This document shows positions 57,111 through 64,000 of a stretch of 64,000 nt of DNA, one piece after another; the stretch's first letter is position 1, and each line of letters opens with the position of its first letter. The notes beneath the pieces were generated by a model. The model was not told the origin of the DNA. It saw nothing but the letters and a program-made list of their open reading frames with translations, and made no database searches. The position numbers and the translations under genes are program-made. This stretch comes from Methylophaga sp. (GTDB taxonomy: Bacteria > Pseudomonadota > Gammaproteobacteria > Nitrosococcales > Methylophagaceae), in assembly GCA_002696735.1 (NCBI GenBank), contig NZSL01000008.1, forward strand, positions 542,261-606,260, in the 5' to 3' direction.

Positions 57111-57896
57111 TTAACTGCGCTTGGTCGCCCGATGAAATAACGGTTCATGAACTGATTCTCGTGAAAAGCGCCAGCAGGCAATGGCAATCGCAGCCGCAGA
57201 AAATGCAGCAAGAACCGTCATATCTGTCCAAATCGAAAAATCAGACTGGGCTCCGGGAACGGCATGTTTTAAAAGATCTACGCCATAACTGAACGGATTA
57301 ATCAGCACCACATAGCGCAGGAAATCAGGCAGCTGACTCACTGGATACAACGCCCCGCTCAGGAAAAACACCGGGAAGATAAAGAAATTCATGATGACCG
57401 CAAAGTTATCCAATGTTTTGGAAAATACTGCAATCAAACCGCCCATCGACGCACAGGCCACTGCTGTTAGTAAAGCAGGTGGAATTAATAATAGGGCAAT
57501 CTGTAAATCAATCAAGCCGATCAGTAATAGAATAATTAACAGTAATAAAGCCTGCACCATGGCAGTAATTGTCGCAGCAATCAGTTTGGATAATACGATC
57601 CAGTAATGTGCAACCGGTGCGATCATCATCATTCGCATCACACCAAATTCTTTGTCATAGACCAAAGTTAAGGCCGATAGCAATGCCGCAAATAATAACG
57701 TCATGGCCAATACGCCAGGCACCAGAAACTGTAGATAGCCCTCCTGCTGCGCACCACTAAGCATGCTGCCAACACCCGAACCAATCACCAGTAACCAGAT
57801 CATCGGACGTACCATTGAGCTGAATAAGCGGGCTTTTTGACGAAATAATTTTGTCAGCTCTCGACCTACAACAGCTTTAACTGGTAACCAACTCAT
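57111..57896 (-). CDS. ABC-2 type transporter permease
   Basis: A 261-residue inner-membrane permease with six hydrophobic segments (e.g. LVPGVLAMTLLFAALLSALTL, ALLLLIILLLIGLIDLQIALLL, NFFIFPVFFLSGALYPVS), of the ABC-2/daunorubicin-resistance type. ATG overlaps the ATPase stop (ATGA). Its linkage to pqqE suggests an exporter tied to PQQ synthesis or methylotrophy, seen also in other methylotrophs; the substrate is unknown. Confidence 0.9.
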   Translation of the reverse strand: MSWLPVKAVVGRELTKLFRQKARLFSSMVRPMIWLLVIGSGVGSMLSGAQQEGYLQFLVPGVLAMTLLFAALLSALTLVYDKEFGVMRMMMIAPVAHYWIVLSKLIAATITAMVQALLLLIILLLIGLIDLQIALLLIPPALLTAVACASMGGLIAVFSKTLDNFAVIMNFFIFPVFFLSGALYPVSQLPDFLRYVVLINPFSYGVDLLKHAVPGAQSDFSIWTDMTVLAAFSAAAIAIACWRFSRESVHEPLFHRATKRS

Positions 57897-58825
57897 GCTG
57901 ACTGCTCCTGTTCGGGGGGACAGACTTTCCACAGATACACATCATTGAGATTGGGTTTACGCCAACGCATCGCCGTAATGCTGTCTCCAAGGGATTGTTG
58001 TAAAGAATGAAGATCTGTCTCGGCATCCTTTATGAGAAAGCTTAACTGTTCATCCTCAATAATGGGTTTGCCAAACTGTGGTGTTAGTTTAGTAACCACC
58101 GGCTCAATATCGACAGTTTCAATTTCCAGTACATAAGCCGCCAACTGACGCATCAAATCAACTGGTTTCCCCCCTTTTTGTAATACGCCACGCTGAATGA
58201 AATCAACATGATCACAGGCTACGGCTTCTTCAAGGTAATGGGTAGTTAAAAAGACTGTCATGCCATGATCTCTGCGCAACTGTTCGACAAATCGCCAAAT
58301 AGAACGTCGATTCGGCAGATCCAGACCAATGGTTGGTTCATCAAGGAATAATACTTGCGGCTGATGCAATACACCGCGGGCAATATCCACGGCTCGACGC
58401 TGTCCACCGGAAAGCGCCAGCAATTTGGCATTACGACGTGAACCTAAATTAAAGACGGCAAGTAATTCTTCGATACGTTCGTTGGCCTGTTTTTTAGTCA
58501 TGCCATACAACGCTGCAGCAAATTGCAGATTTTCATCCACCGTCATGGTGCGATCCAAAGCAGAATCCTGAAACACTAAACCGACCAACCCCCGAATTGC
58601 CACCGGATCAGCCGAGATGGACTGATTGGCAATCCAGGCTTCACCAGCTGATGGAGAAGTCATAGTGGTGAGCATATGGATGGTAGTACTTTTGCCAGCG
58701 CCATTCGGGCCTAACAAGCCATAACATTGACCCGCTTTGACCTGCAGATCCAGTCCATTAACGACAACGGCCTGACCATATTGTTTGGTCAGGCCGCTGG
58801 TTTTTATCGCAAACTCAGAACCCAC
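57893..58825 (-). CDS. ABC transporter ATP-binding protein
   Basis: A 310-residue ATPase: Walker [18 protein letters not shown], signature [14 protein letters not shown], Walker [13 protein letters not shown], switch His in TTHYLEE. The C-terminal ~80 residues are typical of ABC-2 exporter ATPases. I chose a GTG at 58825 that overlaps the pqqE stop by 11 bases; the frame is open to 58930 inside pqqE. Paired with the downstream permease. Confidence 0.9.
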   Translation of the reverse strand: MGSEFAIKTSGLTKQYGQAVVVNGLDLQVKAGQCYGLLGPNGAGKSTTIHMLTTMTSPSAGEAWIANQSISADPVAIRGLVGLVFQDSALDRTMTVDENLQFAAALYGMTKKQANERIEELLAVFNLGSRRNAKLLALSGGQRRAVDIARGVLHQPQVLFLDEPTIGLDLPNRRSIWRFVEQLRRDHGMTVFLTTHYLEEAVACDHVDFIQRGVLQKGGKPVDLMRQLAAYVLEIETVDIEPVVTKLTPQFGKPIIEDEQLSFLIKDAETDLHSLQQSLGDSITAMRWRKPNLNDVYLWKVCPPEQEQSA

Positions 58826-60008
58826 TGATTTGTTTCGAGTTTTTCGGGTTACGGAAAACCAATGGCTTGGCAACTTCAGTTGATTTTTCAGACTCCCTGC
58901 GACCACGTTCAATTGCTTCATCAACCACATGACGATCAGGTGACTTACTGCAAACCGGATCAGCCATTGCGGGATCGCCTGTCAGCATATACGCCTGACA
59001 ACGACAGCCACCAAAGTCTTTTACTTTCTCATCACAGCTGCGGCAAGGCTCTTTCATCCAGTCAAAACCACGGAAGCGATTAAAGTCATTTGAATCTTCC
59101 CAAATTTCCTTCACGCTAGTATCGCGGACATTTGGCAATGTCATCCCAGGTAGCTCACGTGCCGCATGGCAAGGTAATGCAGTACCATCTGGAGTGACCG
59201 TCAAGAATACATTGCCCCAGCCATTCATACAGGCTTTCGGACGGTCTTCATAATAGTCTGGCACAACATAATAGATCTTCATGTTGCCTTTTTGCTGTTC
59301 CTGATACTCATGCGCAATGCGCTCAGCACGAACCAGCTGCTCTTTCAAAGGCAATAATTGATCACGGTTATGCATCGCCCAGCCGTAATATTGAGTGGTG
59401 GCCAGCTCGACATAATCTGCATCCAGATTGATTGCCAGATCCAGGATTTCGTCGATTTTATCTATATTCTGCCGATGGGTAACAAAACACAGAACCATCG
59501 GATAACCCGCCGCTTTAACCGCTTTGGCCATTTCAATTTTATGTTGAAAGGCATCAGTACCCGCAATCAGGTTATTCAAATCTTCTGAGCTCGCTTGGAA
59601 ACTGACCTGGATATGATCCAGTCCCGCCTCTTTAAAGGCTATTGCTTTGCTGGCATCCAGCCCGATACCGGAGGTAATCAGGTTGGTGTAAAAACCTAAA
59701 TCCCGTGCTGCACGAATCAATTCGATGATATCGGGACGAACCAAAGGTTCACCTCCGGATAATCCCAGCTGTGTTGCCCCCATTGCCCGAGCTTGTTTGA
59801 ATACATCAATCCATTCTTCGGTGGTCAATTCGCTTTTGATTTTGGCGAAATCCATCGGGTTTGAACAATACGGGCACTGCAAAGGGCAAGCATAGGTCAG
59901 CTCTGCCAATAGCCATAAAGGCTGTCGGATAGCATCACGTACATTCATCCCCAGAGCACCACCGGTGCTGCCGGGCGCTTTATTCTGCTCTGATCCAGTC
60001 GTTGCCAT
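58815..60008 (-). CDS. pqqE: PqqA peptide cyclase PqqE
   Basis: A 397-residue radical SAM-SPASM enzyme that forms the Glu-Tyr crosslink of PqqA. The cluster-binding [12 protein letters not shown] (CxxxCxxC) and C-terminal SPASM cysteines ([35 protein letters not shown]) are present. The ATG at 60008 overlaps pqqD by 29 bases; a longer frame to 60038 is less likely. Confidence 0.97.
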   Translation of the reverse strand: MATTGSEQNKAPGSTGGALGMNVRDAIRQPLWLLAELTYACPLQCPYCSNPMDFAKIKSELTTEEWIDVFKQARAMGATQLGLSGGEPLVRPDIIELIRAARDLGFYTNLITSGIGLDASKAIAFKEAGLDHIQVSFQASSEDLNNLIAGTDAFQHKIEMAKAVKAAGYPMVLCFVTHRQNIDKIDEILDLAINLDADYVELATTQYYGWAMHNRDQLLPLKEQLVRAERIAHEYQEQQKGNMKIYYVVPDYYEDRPKACMNGWGNVFLTVTPDGTALPCHAARELPGMTLPNVRDTSVKEIWEDSNDFNRFRGFDWMKEPCRSCDEKVKDFGGCRCQAYMLTGDPAMADPVCSKSPDRHVVDEAIERGRRESEKSTEVAKPLVFRNPKNSKQISGF

Positions 60009-60264
60009 GTGCTTCCTCCAAAAACTGATAGACGTCATCGTCTAAATCTGCGCCATCAAAGGCGACTTTAAGTTCAGCAATTAATTCGCTGACGGTTTGT
60101 TTTTTCTCACTGATACGTTTCAATATTTCACCGGCCGCAGGATTCAGTTTGACCATACCTTCGGGATACAATAAAACATAACAATCCTGCATGGGCTCCC
60201 ATTGAAAGCGGTAACCTAGTGCCAGTACCAGCACACTGTCTGCGTTAAATACGCGATTTGTCAT
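59980..60264 (-). CDS. pqqD: PQQ biosynthesis chaperone PqqD
   Basis: A 94-residue winged-helix chaperone (RRE fold) that presents PqqA to PqqE. The family pattern ...[20 protein letters not shown] and [14 protein letters not shown] is present. ATG overlaps the pqqC stop (ATGA). Confidence 0.96.
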   Translation of the reverse strand: MTNRVFNADSVLVLALGYRFQWEPMQDCYVLLYPEGMVKLNPAAGEILKRISEKKQTVSELIAELKVAFDGADLDDDVYQFLEEAHGNDWIRAE

Positions 60265-60989
60265 TTTTCAACATCCATACAATAAGGTGGGCGATCTTCA
60301 ATATACGCCATCCACATTGCATCCAACATGGTCCACAAGATATCCAGCTTGAACTGCAACAGATCCAGCGCACGCTGTTGTTTCTCGCGTGTATCACAAT
60401 AATCCAGCGTGATTTGCAAGCCGTGTTCTACATCACGACGCGCTTCACTTAACCGTTTACGGAAATAACGGTAACCGCGCTCATCTATCCACGGATACAT
60501 TTCCGGCCAATTGTCCAAACGTGCCTGATGAATTTTTGGTGCAAACAATTCGGTTAAAGAAGAGCCGGCAGCTTCCTGCCAAGGTGCACGGCGAGCAAAA
60601 TTGACATAGGCATCAATTGCGAAACGCACACCCGGTAAAACATGTTCATAGGAAGTCAGTTCCTGACGCGTCAGGCCTACGGCTTCTCCAAGTTGCAACC
60701 AAGCTTCAATACCACCTTCCTGGCCTTCAAAACCATCGTGATCCAGAATGCGTTGTACCCAGTGTTTACGTACCTCGGCATCTTCACAGTTGGCCATAAT
60801 CGCCGCATCCTTAATAGGAATCGCGGTTTGGTAATAAAAGCGGTTTGCTACCCACCCCTGAACCTGTTTCTGATTCAACTTACCCGTATGCATCAATTTA
60901 TGGAACGGATGATTGATGTGATAGAACTGCTCTTTATCACGCAGCTTTTGTTCGAATTCTTCTTTTGACCAAGGTGTGTTGTCAGCCAT
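60261..60989 (-). CDS. pqqC: Pyrroloquinoline-quinone synthase PqqC
   Basis: A 242-residue cofactor-less oxidase performing the last step, the eight-electron ring closure to PQQ. Seen: [37 protein letters not shown] and [18 protein letters not shown]. Length is standard. Confidence 0.97.
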   Translation of the reverse strand: MADNTPWSKEEFEQKLRDKEQFYHINHPFHKLMHTGKLNQKQVQGWVANRFYYQTAIPIKDAAIMANCEDAEVRKHWVQRILDHDGFEGQEGGIEAWLQLGEAVGLTRQELTSYEHVLPGVRFAIDAYVNFARRAPWQEAAGSSLTELFAPKIHQARLDNWPEMYPWIDERGYRYFRKRLSEARRDVEHGLQITLDYCDTREKQQRALDLLQFKLDILWTMLDAMWMAYIEDRPPYCMDVEK

Positions 60990-61009
60990 CGTTTGCCCTT
61001 TCCCGATTG

Positions 61010-61924
61010 TTATAGCTCAATATCCATACCATCATATGCCAACTCAATTCCTGCGTTGTTCAGCACCTGACGTTCTGCCGATTCTTCATTAAGGATCGGA
61101 TTAGTATTATTAATATGAATCAAAATCTTGCGGGGACGTTCCATCGAATTTAAAAAACTGATGGTGCCGCCATCTTCAGACTGATTAATATGGCCCATTT
61201 CCTGAGCCCGTTTATCACTGATGCCTTCTTTTGACATCTCGTCATCGGTCCATACCGTGCCATCCACCAGAACTACATCAGCATTACGCATAAATTCAAG
61301 TACGTGATCTTCAACTACCCCAAGACCCGGCGCATAAAATACATTTTTACCAGTACGGGTATCTTCAACCCGAATGCCTACATTGTCTCCTGGCACGGTG
61401 TTATGGCGATGCGGTGAGTAAGGGGGCGCTTCACTCTTTAAAGGCACTGCAGTAAATATCAGGCCTGGTGCTGCCGGGATGGTAAATGATTCTAAATCAG
61501 TTTTTATTTCATGCCAGTTTATGCCACGAAAATGACCAAGAATATTAAATACCGGAAACCCTGTAGTCAGATCATCATGTACTGCTTCAGTGCAGTAGAT
61601 ATCCCATGGTTTATTATGTTCACGTAATGTCAACAGACCAGTTACATGGTCAATCTGAGCATCAGTAATCAATATGGCTTTGATAGCGGTATCACGAACT
61701 TCTCTTGCCGGCTGCAGTGCCGGAAAATCATCCATCTGTTTTTTGATATCCGGTGAGGCATTAAACAAAATCCAATCCACACCATCTGAGCTGATGGCAA
61801 TTGAGGATTGTGTACGTCTGCTTGCTTTTACTGTTCCTTCACGCACACCTTTACAGTTATTGCAGTTGCAATTCCATTGTGGAAAGCCTCCGCCGGCTCC
61901 TGATCCCATGACATGTATGTGCAT
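61010..61924 (-). CDS. pqqB: PQQ biosynthesis protein PqqB
   Basis: A 304-residue metallo-beta-lactamase-fold protein: [21 protein letters not shown] segment at the N-terminus (cysteine-rich zinc site), [17 protein letters not shown] and the late HINNTNPIL. It is thought to act as a hydroxylase on the diglutamyl-tyrosine intermediate. It follows pqqA after 139 bases. Confidence 0.97.
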   Translation of the reverse strand: MHIHVMGSGAGGGFPQWNCNCNNCKGVREGTVKASRRTQSSIAISSDGVDWILFNASPDIKKQMDDFPALQPAREVRDTAIKAILITDAQIDHVTGLLTLREHNKPWDIYCTEAVHDDLTTGFPVFNILGHFRGINWHEIKTDLESFTIPAAPGLIFTAVPLKSEAPPYSPHRHNTVPGDNVGIRVEDTRTGKNVFYAPGLGVVEDHVLEFMRNADVVLVDGTVWTDDEMSKEGISDKRAQEMGHINQSEDGGTISFLNSMERPRKILIHINNTNPILNEESAERQVLNNAGIELAYDGMDIEL

Positions 61925-62023
61925 ATTTCTCTTTCCTGTCGACTATTCAGCAAATCACACTGATTTATTAAAGATAGTCATCGTAACGTAAAGCAGTCTG
62001 ATTTGCTGGTCGGTTGAAGATGC

Positions 62024-62041
62024 CCGGGGGATAAACCCCGG
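62024..62041 (-). promoter_or_regulatory. Hairpin between pqqA and pqqB
   Basis: On both strands CCGGGG, six bases, CCCCGG: an 18-base stem-loop, 22 bases past the pqqA stop. A partial terminator or stability hairpin here would explain the usual excess of pqqA transcript over pqqB-E. There is no long T tract, so read-through is expected. Confidence 0.7.
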
Positions 62042-62063
62042 ACACATATCTGGTCGTTAAATC

Positions 62064-62135
62064 TTAACGGTTGCAGATATACATGGTTACTTCAAAACCG
62101 AAACGCATGTCTGAATATTCTGGTTTAGTCCACAT
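62064..62135 (-). CDS. pqqA: PQQ precursor peptide PqqA
   Basis: A 23-residue ribosomal peptide: [23 protein letters not shown]. Glu15 and Tyr19 are the residues that become PQQ, with the conserved [12 protein letters not shown] context. GAGAGGAAATT ribosome binding site before the ATG at 62135. It was found by eye on the minus strand and starts the pqqABCDE cluster. Confidence 0.98.
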   Translation of the reverse strand: MWTKPEYSDMRFGFEVTMYICNR

Positions 62136-62341
62136 AATAATTTCCTCTCTATTAATTGTAAGTAAAACCGTCTGAACTATTCACACGGTAGGTGAATGTT
62201 ACGGTGATGTGGAATAAGTAGCGTCAGCAATTGACGCCTTGGGGTTCAGGATTTTCCTGAATGGGTGCCAGGAAAAATAGCCTGATTTTGTTTGATGGAA
62301 GTGACTTTAGATTTTTAAAGTAAGATAACTTTGTTTCAGGC
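62136..62341 (-). promoter_or_regulatory. pqqA upstream region with nested inverted repeats
   Basis: The ~205 bases between pqqA and the xoxF terminator hold three inverted repeats: GCGTCA-GCAAT-TGACGC at 62221-62237, TTCAGGA-TTT-TCCTGAA at 62245-62261, and TTTTCCTG / CAGGAAAA at 62252-62276. The last two share an arm and would be alternative structures in an RNA leader, or be protein-binding sites. No clear -35/-10 pair was placed. Confidence 0.5.
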
Positions 62342-62374
62342 AAAAAAAAACCCGACATCAACGATGCCGGGTTC
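62342..62374 (-). terminator. xoxF terminator
   Basis: On the minus strand: AACCCGGCATC, GTT, GATGTCGGGTT, then nine T. It begins about 50 bases past the xoxF stop and would end xoxF transcription before pqqA. Confidence 0.92.
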
Positions 62375-62425
62375 TTAATTTTACTTAACTGTCTATTTAT
62401 TAACTATAGACTTTTGCTAGCTGTA

Positions 62426-64000
62426 TTACAGGCTAAATACGCTCAGAACACCACCCAGGTTAGTCCAGCTAGACAGTGCTTTGTAAGCACCAACTGCGCC
62501 CAGACCGTCTGAATCATTTTCCAAACTTGGGATAGCCATACCGATACCAGCCCAACCACCTACACCAGACAGGATAGAAATATACTGTTTGTTGTTGTGT
62601 TTGTAGGTATTAACGTTACCGATAATGCCTGATGGAGTTTTAAATCTCCACAGTTCACGACCTGATTGGGCATCAACTGCTTTCAGGTAACCTTCCAGCG
62701 TTCCGTAGAACACTACATCAGAGGCAGTTGCCAAAGCACCTGACCAGACTGAGAAGCGCTCTGGGTTTGACCAGACGATTTTACCTTCACGAGCATCCCA
62801 GGCAATGAAGTTACCCAAGTGTGTATCACCTTCTGGTGGGTACATGCTCAATGTCGCACCAACGTATGGTTGACCGGCTACGTATTCAACTTCGAATGGT
62901 TCGTAGTCCATGCAAACATGGTTGGTTGGGACATAGAACAGACCGGTACGTGGTGAATAAGCCGCTGGCTGTTGATCTTTTGAACCCAAAGCTGCTGGGC
63001 AGATACCAGTGGTGTTAACGTCTTCACCGTTACGTGCAGTTGAGTATTTCGCTACACGATCATGCAGACCGGTTTTCAGGTTCACGCCGTTTGACCAGTT
63101 AACCGCTGGGTCATATTTTTCAGCAACCAGCAATTCACCTGAAGCACGATCCATGGTGTATGCAAAACCGTTACGGTCAAAGTGAACGGCAGTTTTACGC
63201 ATTTTGCCATTAACTTTTTGGTCAGCCAGGATAACTTCGTTAACGCCGTCATAATCCCACTCATCGTAAGGCGTCATTTGGTAAACCCATTTCGCCATAC
63301 CGGTGTCTAAATCACGACCGAATAGAGACATTGACCACTTGTTATCGCCTGGACGTTGTACAGGGTTCCAGGTAGATGGGTTACCTGTACCGTAATAGAA
63401 CATGTTCAGGTCAGGGTCATATGAATACCAACCCCAAGTAGTACCACCACCGATTTTCCATTGATCACCCTGCCAAGTTTTCAAAGAAGAATCTTTGCCA
63501 ACTGGTTTCAGCATGGAAGTGGTTTTTTCTGGGTCAACTAACATTTCTTCGTCAGGACCGGTGCTGTACGCTTTGTACTGCACGTTACCATCTAAGTCAT
63601 ATGCTTGAACGTAACCACGAACACCAAATTCACCGCCTGAAATACCGACAATGATTTTGTCATCAAAAACGTGGGCAGCAGCTGTGCTGGTTGCACCTAC
63701 TTTTGGATCGTCACGTTTGTCAGACCAAACAACTTCACCTGTTTCCATGTCCAATGCCACCAGAGTGGTATCAGCTTGGTTCAGGAAGATTTTGCCATCG
63801 CCATAAGACAGACCACGGTTAACGGTATCACAGCACATGACTGGTACAGTTTCATCGTAGTTTTGTTTTGGCTCATATTTCCATTTGATGGCGCCATCGT
63901 TGTTCAAATCCAGTGCGAAAACGATGTTTGGAAACGCTGTATGAACGTACATAGTGTCGTCCATGACCAAAGCATTACCTTCGTGGCCACGTAAAACACC
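62426..64000 (-). CDS. xoxF: Lanthanide-dependent methanol dehydrogenase XoxF, partial
   Basis: The C-terminal 524 residues of a PQQ quinoprotein alcohol dehydrogenase; the N-terminus lies beyond the window edge (no start or signal peptide visible). It is an eight-bladed propeller with the vicinal Cys pair ([12 protein letters not shown]) and [12 protein letters not shown]. The second Asp in DYD, where MxaF has Ala, is the lanthanide-coordinating residue, so this is XoxF and not calcium-type MxaF. It oxidises methanol (and formaldehyde) to formaldehyde/formate in the periplasm and passes electrons to a cytochrome cL not seen here. Confidence 0.95.
   Translation of the reverse strand, partial: GVLRGHEGNALVMDDTMYVHTAFPNIVFALDLNNDGAIKWKYEPKQNYDETVPVMCCDTVNRGLSYGDGKIFLNQADTTLVALDMETGEVVWSDKRDDPKVGATSTAAAHVFDDKIIVGISGGEFGVRGYVQAYDLDGNVQYKAYSTGPDEEMLVDPEKTTSMLKPVGKDSSLKTWQGDQWKIGGGTTWGWYSYDPDLNMFYYGTGNPSTWNPVQRPGDNKWSMSLFGRDLDTGMAKWVYQMTPYDEWDYDGVNEVILADQKVNGKMRKTAVHFDRNGFAYTMDRASGELLVAEKYDPAVNWSNGVNLKTGLHDRVAKYSTARNGEDVNTTGICPAALGSKDQQPAAYSPRTGLFYVPTNHVCMDYEPFEVEYVAGQPYVGATLSMYPPEGDTHLGNFIAWDAREGKIVWSNPERFSVWSGALATASDVVFYGTLEGYLKAVDAQSGRELWRFKTPSGIIGNVNTYKHNNKQYISILSGVGGWAGIGMAIPSLENDSDGLGAVGAYKALSSWTNLGGVLSVFSL

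Overview
The window looks like chromosomal DNA of a marine-type gammaproteobacterial methylotroph, most likely Methylophaga or a close relative. This is an inference from gene content: a pqqABCDE cluster, a lanthanide-type (XoxF) methanol dehydrogenase, two different formate dehydrogenases, a MoxY-like sensor kinase and gammaproteobacterial housekeeping genes. Most genes lie on the minus strand. No rRNA, tRNA, CRISPR array or intact transposase was recognised.

Layout. 1-7.1 kb: acetyltransferase, AGCS symporter, RIO kinase, two small conserved proteins, a lytic transglycosylase with a large uncharacterised N-terminal part, and a thioredoxin-like protein. 7.1-14.0 kb: AT-richer accessory region with a 28-residue membrane peptide, a Trp-rich protein bracketed by short repeats, a two-gene NA37/membrane-protein module, a phospholipase-D-like protein and a PD-(D/E)XK nuclease-like protein. 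The last four look like a candidate defence island and are the best place for undescribed biology. 14.1-19.6 kb: surE-pcm-yqaA-nlpD-prfB-lysS, with the classical prfB programmed frameshift. 19.7-24.3 kb: soluble NAD-linked formate dehydrogenase (alpha subunit plus a NuoE-NuoF fusion). 24.6-32.7 kb: a nine-gene operon for a periplasmic membrane-linked formate dehydrogenase with its accessory proteins. 32.7-36.9 kb: parC/parE. 37.2-38.0 kb: a c-haem DUF3365 protein and a winged-helix protein. 38.0-42.0 kb: ovoA/ovoB (ovothiol synthesis) and a class II aldolase. 42.0-47.0 kb: TonB2-type energy transduction operon. 47.3-49.3 kb: NarL/MoxY-type two-component system. 49.4-54.0 kb: hemL, sbcB, a B12-binding radical SAM protein and a DUF1289 protein. 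54.0-56.9 kb: pcm2, rhodanese, TolC and isochorismatase-like hydrolase. 57.1-62.1 kb: pqqABCDE followed by an ABC exporter. 62.4-64.0 kb: xoxF, cut by the window edge.

How it works together. PQQ made by the pqq genes is the cofactor of XoxF, which oxidises methanol in the periplasm. Formaldehyde oxidation yields formate, which the two formate dehydrogenases oxidise either to NADH in the cytoplasm or into the respiratory chain from the periplasm. The TonB system could energise metal-chelate uptake, but no receptor is present and a lanthanide link is only a speculation. Start codons were moved inward from the longest reading frame where a ribosome binding site, a stop/start overlap or family length argued for it. 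Functions rest on recognised motifs and gene order read by eye; no database search was possible.
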